This document shows, piece by piece, positions 9,701 to 16,126 of a stretch of DNA of 26,706 nucleotides. A program made the position numbers and the translations under genes. The stretch is taken from assembly GCF_014647075.1 (NCBI RefSeq), contig NZ_BMOM01000036.1:1-26706 (forward strand), given 5' to 3'. A model generated the notes under the pieces. It was not told the origin of the DNA. It was given only the letters and a program-made list of their open reading frames with translations, and did no database searches. The stretch's first letter is position 1; the number at the start of each line of letters is the position of its first letter. This stretch comes from Deinococcus aerophilus (lineage in GTDB: Bacteria; Deinococcota; Deinococci; Deinococcales; Deinococcaceae).

Positions 9701-12087
9701 CGCCCCAGGGCCCGGCCCACCGCGCCCAGCACCACCCCGCTGTGGTGCGGCAAGAAGACCAGCACCAGCAGCAACCGCTGGCCCTCCTCGACCAGGGCCG
9801 TGAGCAGCTGCTCGCTGGAGCGCACCCGCACGCTGCCCAGCAGTCCGCTGACCCCGCTGGCGGCCAGCGGCGTGGCCAGCGCGAGCAGGGCCAGCAGCGT
9901 CCACGGCAGCGGCGGCCCGATGGCGCCGCTCCAGGCCAGGACAAGCAGTCCGAGCACGCCGGGCAGATGCAGGCTGCGCAGCAGGTTGTGCGCGATCTTC
10001 CAGCGGCCCAGTCCCCTGATCCCTGGCCCGCCGTCGGCCGCGCCGCGCCGGACCAGCCACCCGAGCAGCTGCCAGTCGCCCCGCACCCAGCGCTCGAGTC
10101 GCCGCGTAAAGGCCAGGTAGTGGCTGGGCGAGGCCTCGATCAGCACGCTGTCGCTGACCCAGCCCACCCGGCCCAGCGCTCCCTCGAGCAGGTCGTGGCT
10201 GAGCACCTGATCGTCCGGGATCTGCCCGCGCACGCTGCGGTCAAAGGCCGCCAGATCGTACAGGCCCTTGCCGGCGAAGATCCCGTCCCCGAACAGGTCC
10301 TGGTACGCCTCGGAGACCGCCTGGGAGTACAGGTCGAGCCCGCGCCCGCCACTCAACGCGCGGGCATACGCCGAGTCCCGGGCGCTGACCGGATGGGTCT
10401 CCAGGCGCGGCTGCAACACCGTGAAGCCTGTTTCCAGCCGGCCCGCCGCGTTCCAGCGCGGCCGGTTCAGGGGATGATCGAAGGTCGCCACCAGCGCCCG
10501 CACGCTGCCCGGTTGCAGCTCCGTGTCGGCGTCGAGCGTCAGCACGTACCGCACCCCCTCCAGACCCGGGGGCCGCTGGGCCGGCACGGTAAACGCCGTG
10601 TTCTCGCCGCACAGCAGCAGCCGGTTCAGCGCCATCAATTTGCCGCGCTTGCGCTCCCAGCCCATCCAGCAACCCTCGCGCGGGTTGTGGAGGCGGGGCC
10701 GGTGGAACAGGAAGAACACCTCCTCGCCGTACCGGTCATTCAGCGCCGCAATGCCCGCCTGGGTGCGGGCGAGCAGCGCCGCGTCGCCGGGCATGACCTC
10801 CTGCGGCGCGTCCGTGAAGTCGGAGAGCAGCGCGAAGCGGACCCGCCGGTCCCCGTTGCCCAGATGGTGGCGTTCCAGGGTCTGCAGCAGGGCGTCCAGT
10901 TCACCGGTGTCCGTCAGCAGGCACGGCACCGCCACCAGTGTCTCGCTGCCCGCCGGTACGGGCCCCGAGCGGTCCATCTTGGGCAGCACGCGGGGCGGCA
11001 CCAATGAGGTGAGCGCCCAGTTCAGCAGCGTCGCGGCGTTGACCAGGGCCGGCGCAAAGGCGAGCGCAAGCAACGCAGCCAGCGCCCACGGCGCAGCCCC
11101 GGTACGCAGTCCGGCGGCCAGCAGTCCGCCTAGGGTCACGGCCCCCAGCACGCCCAGTGCGGCGAAGTACAGGCCCAGCCGGGCGCGGCCCACGGCGCGG
11201 CGCAGCCGGGTCCAGCCCCCCGGTCGGTCCCCCAGCACCCGTTCCAGCGCGGCCCGGCCGCCGGCAATCAGAACATGACCGACATGATTCGGCGCGTCCG
11301 CCGCTCCCGGCACGCCCGACGCCACGAGGGCCACGGCGGCCCGGGCGACCTCGGCCTCGGGCCGGCCGCAGGTCCGCGCCAGCTCCTCGACCGCGCGCCG
11401 GTAGCGGTCACGGGTGGCAAAGTCCATGCGCGGATACACCCCGGCCGGATCCAGCCTCAGCTCCGCCTCGACCACGCTGATCTGCTCGGCAAAGGACCGC
11501 CAGTCCTGACCGGCCAGGGCCCGCAGCGTCCGCACCGCCTGCGCCACGCCCTCGTCCCGGCCGGCCGCATCCGGGCCGCCGGCCGCCGTGACCAGCCGCT
11601 CCAGGGTATCCAGCCGCAGGAAGGCCGGCAGCGCCCAGACCTCGCCCAGCGTCAACGGCTGCCCGCGCTGATAGGCGGTCACAAAGCGCGCCGCCGGGAA
11701 GGACTCGAAGCTGTCGTCCAGGGCCTCCAGCAGTGCCTGGGCCAGCGCCTGCACACGCCGCGCGCCGCCGCGGAGCTGCGGCAGCTCACGCACGAAGCCG
11801 GGCGGCAGGTCGCGCCGGGTCTGGCGCAGCGCCACCTCGGCCACATGCGCGTTGTCGAGCAGCCATTCGTCGGCCGGCCGCAGCTCCGGCCCATGCCGGC
11901 GGCCCGACCGGACCACTTGACGGTCCAGGTGCTTCCCGGCTGCGCGCAGCTGCGTATGCAACCCGCTCCAGACGGCCCGGCCGGCCACGGTGACCTCCGC
12001 GTGGGCCGCGGCGAGGGCAGCGGCCCGCTTTTCCAGGTGGCGGCCCCCCGCTCCGGCCCCGTTTGCCGCGACCTCCGCTGCGTTCAT
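3712..12087 (-). CDS. Cyclic beta-1,2-glucan synthase-like (NdvB/Cgs family)
   Basis: A 2791-residue inner-membrane enzyme, near the usual length of Cgs/NdvB (about 2800). Residues 74-100 hold the N-terminal family motif EWLLDNAHVAEV...RRDLPPGF. Two membrane helices lie at about 307-358. The GT84 glycosyltransferase domain has LTLDADTEL (near 515), SHDLLEG (near 630) and RWVRGDWQLLGW (near 670), followed by helix pairs near 709-752 and 832-865. The middle carries the glucoamylase-like part (YYHFDAGLNYQYRAFGVPGLG), thought in this family to cyclise the chain. Two GT36-associated beta-sandwich regions follow (SESGGGSSRWNDLEL and SESGGGFSWAGNSGEN). The C-terminal GH94 phosphorylase domain has GGGDWNDGMN at 2472-2481, with the DWND motif containing the general-acid aspartate. 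Known members build chains from UDP-glucose, trim them by phosphorolysis and release cyclic glucans to the periplasm. The ATG lies 1 bp after the stop of the upstream universal stress gene, with no clear Shine-Dalgarno sequence, so translation is probably coupled. All expected active-site motifs are present. Confidence 0.9.
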   Translation of the reverse strand: MNAAEVAANGAGAGGRHLEKRAAALAAAHAEVTVAGRAVWSGLHTQLRAAGKHLDRQVVRSGRRHGPELRPADEWLLDNAHVAEVALRQTRRDLPPGFVRELPQLRGGARRVQALAQALLEALDDSFESFPAARFVTAYQRGQPLTLGEVWALPAFLRLDTLERLVTAAGGPDAAGRDEGVAQAVRTLRALAGQDWRSFAEQISVVEAELRLDPAGVYPRMDFATRDRYRRAVEELARTCGRPEAEVARAAVALVASGVPGAADAPNHVGHVLIAGGRAALERVLGDRPGGWTRLRRAVGRARLGLYFAALGVLGAVTLGGLLAAGLRTGAAPWALAALLALAFAPALVNAATLLNWALTSLVPPRVLPKMDRSGPVPAGSETLVAVPCLLTDTGELDALLQTLERHHLGNGDRRVRFALLSDFTDAPQEVMPGDAALLARTQAGIAALNDRYGEEVFFLFHRPRLHNPREGCWMGWERKRGKLMALNRLLLCGENTAFTVPAQRPPGLEGVRYVLTLDADTELQPGSVRALVATFDHPLNRPRWNAAGRLETGFTVLQPRLETHPVSARDSAYARALSGGRGLDLYSQAVSEAYQDLFGDGIFAGKGLYDLAAFDRSVRGQIPDDQVLSHDLLEGALGRVGWVSDSVLIEASPSHYLAFTRRLERWVRGDWQLLGWLVRRGAADGGPGIRGLGRWKIAHNLLRSLHLPGVLGLLVLAWSGAIGPPLPWTLLALLALATPLAASGVSGLLGSVRVRSSEQLLTALVEEGQRLLLVLVFLPHHSGVVLGAVGRALGRTFVTGRRRLEWTAAARVSRSLDRRVGSGWVWAEMWGAPALAAALMAALAAGLLRPPLILAAPLLLAWFGSPHLAWWLSRAPGHGRASLTEPQRAELRGLARRTWLFFERFVGPDDHWLPPDHFQEQPLGVSAHRTSPTNIGLLLTSTLSAHDLGYLGPLELTLRLRATLESMRRLEHHSGHLLNWYDTRTLAPLHPPYVSTVDSGNLLGCLIAVRQGLLELPAEPVWQAQRWTGLLDTLALLHAALERAGVAAAEARKWCAQAAQDVRAAVPRPGAWSALLTDLCGDRLARLEAAVLQLAEEAQPPPDEETLWEVGTWIDRLRHHVVNLREQRDRFVPWLGACAAAPDGLRTSAGWAGMEALPTLPPLHELPELYVQAWAALDGLEAGADDAGRAWCAGLRSGLQEAADHTRAWLEEVRALAALAEAEIVGARWDFLFDAQRQVFRLGYRTDLERPDDNAYDLLASESRLASFLAIALRQIGPAHWLHLARPMTRVGGRRVLLSWSGTAFEYLMPGLLMKTPPHTLLGVACASAVDTQRAHGRHHGVPWGVSESGYYHFDAGLNYQYRAFGVPGLGLQRGLGDDLVVAPYASLLALPWQPAATLRNLERLRAGGVTGRYGCYEAADYTPGRLPVGVRVGLVRSYMAHHQGMTLVSLGNVLGRRSMVERFHADPRVSGAELLLYEQVPYSVPLERLQLDERRAPPGEVPGLSLDPWSAPPGGPVPQLHLLSNGRYSLLISESGGGSSRWNDLELSRFRADPALQDWGSWLYLQDLDSGVCWSPARQPVGGGADEEDTVFSGHAARFHRRAHGVMSLLEVTVDPDQDAELRRLILRNETQTTRRLRVTGEVEAALSGPGADRAHPAFNKLFVQSEWCPDERTLLLSRRPRSAGEPPVWWGHLLVRRTGPLQALSWTASRKAFLGRHGTPRAPAALAQDAGALPGTVGQALDPVAALQTEVILRPGEEVTLAWAAVADATRAGALALARRFAAWPRIDEAFVSGDAAAGRALRAAGIGTPELELGARLLAALTYPRPEWRADAAELRANTLGQRDLWALGVSGDQPTVLLEVHAAPELEVLSQLLRLHRYWRERGMQIDLAVLNVGDQGYGQDVALAVGRLVTDSGAEPWLGRRGGVFVLRADALGEAERRLLRASAVVVLSSAAGSLDHQLRPGPEPAELPPLLPVRPPGQGGSEGSGAAEALDFWNGLGGFGSGGAEYVLDLGPGDGTPRPWVNVIASPGGGFVVSESGGGFSWAGNSGENRLTVWSNDPVGDRPGEALYLRDEETAEVWSPTPQPAPAPAPYRVRHGWGYTVFTHHSHGLRQTLRLYAAPDAPVKVIALHLHNDEPRGRRLTATYFAEWVLGAQRDVQAPHLIPDYDGARGALLVRNPWAADVPAQVAFLASTHTPHGVTADRVEFLGRHGDLSRPAALQRVGLRGNVDPGGDPCAALQVHVDLPAGGEQNLAFVLGAGADAAEAERLLDAYRDPERLETVWNAARASWRTVLGAVTVQTPDPALDTLLNGWLLYQTLSCRVWGRSALYQSSGAYGFRDQLQDVLALLHAAPELARAQILLAAAHQFTQGDVLHWWHPPHSRGVRTRISDDLLWLPYVTCGYVGATGDAAILDESVAFLSADELGPQEHERYDTFGPGPAAPLYEHLLRAVRRAGTSGPHGLPLMGGGDWNDGMNLVGAGGQGESVWLGWFLHTVLIRMIPICRARGDAASAATFQAQAGQLRANLEAHAWDGGWYLRAFYDDGTPLGSAQNRECRIDALSQSWAVLSGAADPARARTAMEAVDRYLVREEDGLILLLTPPFDRSRHHPGYIQGYPPGIRENGGQYSHAAVWTAWAFAALGDAGRAHRLFGLLNPISHTRTPRGVGRFQTEPYVMPADVSSNPQHVGMGGWSWYTGSAAWMYRLGLEGLLGITREGPALRVRPCIPDDWPEYRVTYRYGRSEYALHVINTRAGQPPHRQLDGRPLDGDGIPLVDDGQLHRIEIQL

Positions 12088-12088
12088 C

Positions 12089-13036
12089 TCAATGCCCGGC
12101 GGGCGGGCGCGTGTCCTGCGCCGCCCCCGCGCCGATCTCGTGCGGGCTCAGGTCCTGCACGATCAGAACCGGCACCTCCGCATAGGTCAGCAGGTTCAGG
12201 GCGGCGCTGCCGTAGGGCCAGCGCCGCAGGCCCGAGTGGCCGTGGGCGCTCATCACGACCAGACCGATTTCCTCACGCGCAATCAGGTCGTGCAGCGCCT
12301 CCACCACATGGTGGCTGTCCAGCAGGAGCGTATCAAAGAGATCCTCGGCAGCGGAGTGCGCGGCCGTGTCCTCCAGGTAGCGCTCCATGGCCGAGCGGTT
12401 CAGGGCGCTCAGCTGCTGGACCAGGTCCTGTTCATGCGGCGTGTGCGGCACGTGGCGGGGCAGCTCCGGCACCGTCAGGATGTGGGCGAGCACCACTGGT
12501 GTGCCGCGCGCCTGCGCGACCAGCCGCGCGACCGGCAGGGCGTGCTCCGCGCGGGACGAGCCGTCCAGCGGCACCAGCACCGGGCCGGGCCGGTCGTGCC
12601 CGCCGGGCCGCACCAGCAGCACCGAAACGTGGGCCAGCAGCAGCAGCTTGCCCGCCTGCCCCCCCAGGCACCAGAGGCCCGGTCCACCCTGGCCGTGGCT
12701 GCACAGCACCAGCAGGTCGGCGCCCTGCTCACGCAGACAGGCCAGGATCTGAACGGCGGGGTCACCCACCATCACCTCGGTTTCCACAGCCACGCCCCGG
12801 GCCCTGAACCCGGCGGCGAGGTGGGCCAGATGGGCCCGCGCCTGAGCCCCGTGCAGCGCCGTCTGCAGCGGATCGTGTGCCTGCACCTCACCCGCCACGC
12901 ACTCGGCCTCGATCACCCGCAGCAGCGTCACCCGCGCCCCAAAGGCGGCGGCCAGCGTCACCGCGGCGTCCAGCGCCGACTCGGAGAGCGGGGACGGGTC
13001 CAGGGGCACCAGAATGTGCCTGAACAGGTGCTGCAT
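12089..13036 (-). CDS. Tandem-domain universal stress protein
   Basis: A 315-residue protein with two UspA domains. Domain 1 (about 1-145) starts LFRHILVPLDPS and ends VSVLLVRP. Domain 2 (about 150-295) starts GPVLVPLDGSSRAEHALPVA and ends VPVLIVQD. The nucleotide-binding loop of domain 1 is degenerate (CSHGQGGPGLWCLGGQAGK), whereas domain 2 keeps SAHGHSGLRRWPYGSAALN, so ATP binding is more likely in domain 2. The ATG at 13036 has AGGAGGT just upstream. The gene sits behind GTAAT repeat promoter B and is followed after 1 bp by the cyclic glucan synthase gene, forming a two-gene operon. That tight link suggests this stress protein acts with, or under the same signal as, envelope glucan synthesis. 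It is not closely similar to the single-domain copy at 714-1205, so a recent duplication is unlikely. Confidence 0.9.
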   Translation of the reverse strand: MQHLFRHILVPLDPSPLSESALDAAVTLAAAFGARVTLLRVIEAECVAGEVQAHDPLQTALHGAQARAHLAHLAAGFRARGVAVETEVMVGDPAVQILACLREQGADLLVLCSHGQGGPGLWCLGGQAGKLLLLAHVSVLLVRPGGHDRPGPVLVPLDGSSRAEHALPVARLVAQARGTPVVLAHILTVPELPRHVPHTPHEQDLVQQLSALNRSAMERYLEDTAAHSAAEDLFDTLLLDSHHVVEALHDLIAREEIGLVVMSAHGHSGLRRWPYGSAALNLLTYAEVPVLIVQDLSPHEIGAGAAQDTRPPAGH

Positions 13037-13083
13037 ATGACCTCCTGACCTGGACAGCGGCTTCAGCGAACGGACCGGACCCG

Positions 13084-13115
13084 ATGGTTGCTCCGGTCCA
13101 TTACGGGGCCATTAC
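13084..13115 (-). promoter_or_regulatory. GTAAT direct-repeat promoter B (UspA-glucan synthase operon)
   Basis: On the minus strand, GTAAT (13115-13111) and GTAAT (13104-13100) form an 11-bp direct repeat, both preceded by CCC. After exactly 10 nt comes AACCAT (13089-13084) as the -10-like hexamer. Start of transcription is expected near 13077, leaving a leader of about 40 nt that contains the AGGAGGT of the UspA gene. Confidence 0.65.
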
Positions 13116-13208
13116 GGGCTGAGGGTCGGCAGAGGGCCGGCGCCTCACCTGCCGCAGCGCGCGGTCACCCCGGCGGTCCAGGGCGACCCTGGGCTGGCAG
13201 CGCCCGCG

Positions 13209-14417
13209 TCAGCCGGGGTCGCCAACGACACGCTGGCTGAAGGCCACGCCGGCCCCCAACAGCAGCAGGGCGGCCGACGCTCCCAGGCCCAACCGCAGGC
13301 CGCCCGCCCCGCTGTCGGCCAACGCTCCGGTCAGCAGCGGTCCCAGGCTCTGAAATGCCGCGAAGGTCACGGTGTAGGTCGCCACCCCCGCCCCCCACAC
13401 TGCCGCGGGCAGGCTCTGGCGCACCAGCGTGGTGGTCGAGGCCACCACCGAGAGCGCCGTCAACCCGAACAGCACTGCCGAGAGCGCCGCGACCCAGGGA
13501 GCCGTCGACACGACGGGCAGCGCCGCACCCGTGCCCATCAGCAGCATCAGGAGGCCCATGCTGCGCCCACCCCAGCGCCTGGACAGCAGGCGGCTCCACA
13601 CCAGGGGGGCAAGCACCCCAGAGAGCCCCAGCAGCGCCCAGAACAGCGTGACCAGCGGGGTACCCGCCCCCTGACTGCGCAGGTAACTCACCGAGAAGGT
13701 GGTGTACGCCACGTAGCCCAGTCCGGCGCAGGCGTACGCGAGCAGCGACCTGAGCAGGGGCCGCAGCTGGGCCACCGGCAGGGCGGCGCTGCCCTGCACG
13801 CGGGCGGCCGTGTGGCGCGCGGCGGTCCAGGCCACGCCCAGGCCCAGCAGCGACACCAGCCCCAGGCCCAGCCAGCCGGCCCGCCACCCATCGGCCCCCG
13901 TATGGGCGAGCAGGGGCGGCAGCCCCAGCCCGGTCAGCAGGATTCCCAGGCCCGCTCCGGCGTAGAACAGTCCGAGGACCGCGCCCGCCCGCCGGTCCGG
14001 CGCGGCGGAGGCCACCTGGGCCACCAGCAGGCCGCCCGAGGTGAAGGTCACGGCTCCGCCCAGACCCGTCAGGAACCGCATCGCCAGCAGCCAGCGCAAA
14101 TCACCGCTGAGCGCCGTCAGGACCAGCGTCACGCCAGTGCCGAGCAAAGAGGCCAGGAAGGCGGCGCGCGCACCGGCCCGCCGCATCACCAGCGGAGCCA
14201 CAACCGCCCCGAACAGGTAGCCCAGCCCGTTGGCGGTGTTCATCGCTCCGGCCTGGGTGTAACTCCAGTGCAGGGCCGTCTGCATGGGCGGCAGCAGCAG
14301 CGCGTAGGCGAAGCGCCCGAAGCCCAGCGCGACCACGGGGCCAACAGCCAGTCCGGCGGCGGTCAGAAGCGGCGCGCGCGAGGACACGCGGGAGGGCTGG
14401 TCTGAGGCCGAGGTCAT
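13209..14417 (-). CDS. MFS transporter, YbfB/YjiJ family
   Basis: A 402-residue inner-membrane protein with about 12 hydrophobic segments, standard for the major facilitator superfamily. The family hallmark is the first helix region GPVVALGFGRFAYALLLPPM, typical of YbfB/YjiJ-type transporters. A basic loop after helix 2 (MRRAGARAA) stands in for the MFS motif A. The C-terminal half repeats the six-helix pattern. The substrate of this subfamily is not established to my knowledge. The ATG at 14417 has only a weak AGGG upstream. A TATGCT at 14482-14477 (minus strand) could be the -10 of its own promoter, but no matching -35 is visible. The gene is followed by the UspA2 promoter, so it is probably transcribed alone. 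Confidence 0.85.
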   Translation of the reverse strand: MTSASDQPSRVSSRAPLLTAAGLAVGPVVALGFGRFAYALLLPPMQTALHWSYTQAGAMNTANGLGYLFGAVVAPLVMRRAGARAAFLASLLGTGVTLVLTALSGDLRWLLAMRFLTGLGGAVTFTSGGLLVAQVASAAPDRRAGAVLGLFYAGAGLGILLTGLGLPPLLAHTGADGWRAGWLGLGLVSLLGLGVAWTAARHTAARVQGSAALPVAQLRPLLRSLLAYACAGLGYVAYTTFSVSYLRSQGAGTPLVTLFWALLGLSGVLAPLVWSRLLSRRWGGRSMGLLMLLMGTGAALPVVSTAPWVAALSAVLFGLTALSVVASTTTLVRQSLPAAVWGAGVATYTVTFAAFQSLGPLLTGALADSGAGGLRLGLGASAALLLLGAGVAFSQRVVGDPG

Positions 14418-14491
14418 GTCAGGCCCTGCCGGCGCGGGAGGCCTGAATGGAGCGGGTCAGGGGGAACACCCGGCCAGCATAGCCCCACCTG

Positions 14492-14520
14492 CCGGCGGGC
14501 CCCGGAAGACGGCCCGCCGG
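14492..14520 (-). terminator. Perfect 10-bp inverted repeat after the DUF1801 gene
   Basis: CCGGCGGGCC (14492-14501) and GGCCCGCCGG (14511-14520) pair perfectly around a 9-nt loop. It lies 19 nt past the DUF1801 stop on the minus strand and upstream of the MFS gene. There is no T-run, so it is either a T-less terminator or an RNA-stability hairpin. Confidence 0.5.
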
Positions 14521-14539
14521 GCTGGACGTTGGGGCCGGA

Positions 14540-14980
14540 TTACCGCTGCGGGGTTTCCGGCGAGGCGCGGCGGGACCGGGCCGCGACGTTGGCGGCCACT
14601 GCCGCCCGAATCAAATCCAGAAAAGCAGCTTCGTCGAGGGAGTCTCCCTCGTGGAGGTCGATGGCGCGGCGCGTGTTTCCCGTGAGGCTGGCGTTGAACA
14701 GCCGTCCGGGGTCCGGAAGGGCGGCGCCCCGGAAGAAGGTGAGTTTCACGGCCTGCCGGTAAGTCTCTCCTGTACAGATGCCGCCTTCATACGACCACAC
14801 CGGTGTCCCGGGGGACGACGGTTTCTGCCATTTCCATTCCTCCTGTACGCCCGGGGCCGCCTCGTGAATCAACCGGCGAATCCGGGCGAGCGTTTCGCCC
14901 CGCCAGTCTCCCAGCTCCTCAATTCGCCGCGTGATGTGCTGTGAGGCCGCCGCGCTGTCCGGGTCACGTTGCGTCGTCAT
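14540..14980 (-). CDS. DUF1801 domain protein
   Basis: A 146-residue soluble protein. The DUF1801 (YdhG-like) pattern is visible in IRRLIHEAAPGVQEEWKWQKPSS, the PVWSYEGGICTG segment and VKLTFFRGAALPDPGRLFN. It continues with AIDLHEGDSLDEAAFLDLIRAA, a helix that usually closes the domain. The biochemical role of this family is not settled; some members are annotated as iron-chaperone (frataxin-like) folds. The ATG at 14980 has AGGAG 5 nt upstream. The gene stands alone between two hairpins (15016-15048 and 14492-14520). Its stop codon lies in a GGATTACCGC string that looks like half of the GTAAT operator but is not paired. Confidence 0.75.
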   Translation of the reverse strand: MTTQRDPDSAAASQHITRRIEELGDWRGETLARIRRLIHEAAPGVQEEWKWQKPSSPGTPVWSYEGGICTGETYRQAVKLTFFRGAALPDPGRLFNASLTGNTRRAIDLHEGDSLDEAAFLDLIRAAVAANVAARSRRASPETPQR

Positions 14981-15015
14981 GGAGTCTCCTGTCCGCGGGG
15001 GGAGGCTCAGGCTTT

Positions 15016-15048
15016 GCCGGTCAGGGACACCCCCTGCCGGGCACCGGC
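15016..15048 (-). terminator. Hairpin terminator of the calcium-export operon
   Basis: GCCGGT (15016-15021) plus CAGGG (15022-15026) pair with CCCTG (15032-15036) and ACCGGC (15043-15048). The hairpin has a 5-nt loop and a 6-nt bulge on one side. It lies about 80 nt past the antiporter stop. A second possible stem, CTGAAC at 15089-15094 with GTTCAG at 15112-15117, lies closer to that stop. Neither is followed by a T-run. Confidence 0.4.
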
Positions 15049-15127
15049 GGCCCCAAGCCAGGTCTGCCCGCGTCTGTCAAAGTATGCCCTGAACGGGGGC
15101 TGGGCAGCGCGGTTCAGAGGAAGCAGA

Positions 15128-16126
15128 TCAGGGGTGGCCCCGCAACGCGAAGATCAGGACCACGGCCAGCACGTAAACCGCCGCTATGCCCGCCGTGTCC
15201 CAGGCCAGGACCAGTTGCTTTTTCAGGGCCTGATACGTCAGCCCGGTCAGCAGCAGGGCATTCATGATCAGCACGGCCAGCACGGAAATCAGGTGGCTGC
15301 CTTCCGAAACACTGGTCAGCAGGGGGCCGCCGGTAAAGAACACGTCATCCAGGGCCAGGACCAGCATGTTGAACAGGTTGCTTCCCAGAATGTTGCCGAT
15401 GGCGAGGTCCAGTGCGCCGATCCGCACGGCGGCCAGGGACACCGCCACCTCGGGCAGCGACGTGGTGATGGCGATCAGCAGGTTGCCGACCAGCGCCTGG
15501 CCCAGCCCGGTTTCCTGCGCAATCTGCGCCCCGATGCCGGGCAGGGTCACGGCGGCGGCCACCACGACGGTGGCCGCGACCACGTAACGCCGCACGGCGC
15601 TGGCCAGCGGAATGTGGGCGTAGCGCAGCTTGACGGCCACCTCGCTGGCCTGCCGGACCTGACGGCGGCGCTCGAACAGAAAGATCAACCGCATGGCGAG
15701 CAGGTACAGGCCGATCAGCACCGGGGTCATCACCCCGACCCAGCCGACAGACGGTAGGGGGGCGAGCAGGCCCAGCCCCACCAGACCGACCAGCAGCATG
15801 CCCAGACCAATGGACAGCGCATGGCCCTGGTGGGCACGTGCCGAGAGAGGAACCCGTCCGCCCAGCATGTCCAGCATGGACAGGATCAGCAGGTTAAACA
15901 TGCTGCTGCCCAGCACGTCGCCCAGGGCGAGGTCCGGCAGGTCCTGAACGGCGGCGCTCGCCCCGGTGAACAGCTCGGGCAGGCTGGTGGTGGCGGCCAC
16001 CAGGATCAGGCCCGTCCAGGTGCGGCCCATCCCGGTCTTCTCGGCCAGCATGTCGCCGGTGCGGGCCAGCACCGTTCCCGCCGCCACCGTGATCCCGGCC
16101 ACCAGCAAAAACGCCAGCCAGATCAT
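15128..16126 (-). CDS. Sodium/calcium antiporter (CaCA family, YrbG-like)
   Basis: A 332-residue inner-membrane protein with about 10 helices and the two inverted alpha-repeats of Ca2+/cation antiporters. Repeat 1 is AATTSLPELFTGASAAV followed by LGDVLGSSMFNLLILS. Repeat 2 is AITTSLPEVAVSLAAV followed by IGNILGSNLFNMLVLALDD. The SLPE and GS-x-x-FN motifs carry the ion-binding acidic and polar residues. Between them lies a cytoplasmic stretch with FERRRQVRQASEVAVK. The start is the ATG at 16126, which overlaps the ATPase stop by ATGA; the open frame upstream is only the antisense of the ATPase coding. Members export Ca2+ in exchange for Na+ or H+. With the P-type ATPase before it, this forms a high-affinity plus high-capacity calcium efflux pair. 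Confidence 0.9.
   Translation of the reverse strand: MIWLAFLLVAGITVAAGTVLARTGDMLAEKTGMGRTWTGLILVAATTSLPELFTGASAAVQDLPDLALGDVLGSSMFNLLILSMLDMLGGRVPLSARAHQGHALSIGLGMLLVGLVGLGLLAPLPSVGWVGVMTPVLIGLYLLAMRLIFLFERRRQVRQASEVAVKLRYAHIPLASAVRRYVVAATVVVAAAVTLPGIGAQIAQETGLGQALVGNLLIAITTSLPEVAVSLAAVRIGALDLAIGNILGSNLFNMLVLALDDVFFTGGPLLTSVSEGSHLISVLAVLIMNALLLTGLTYQALKKQLVLAWDTAGIAAVYVLAVVLIFALRGHP

Noticed and set aside
3403..11007. Very long open frames on the plus strand opposite the glucan synthase gene (3403-7512 and 7903-11007)
   Set aside because: They are antisense frames opened by the extreme GC content. Their translations are low-complexity Gln/Arg/Pro/Ala mixtures without domains, while the minus strand has a complete, motif-rich enzyme.
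14536..14548. GGATTACCGCTGC, identical to the first 13 bases of the repeat at promoter C
   Set aside because: There is no second half-site at the 11-bp period and no -10 at the right distance. The TAA part is the stop codon of the DUF1801 gene, so it is probably coincidence.
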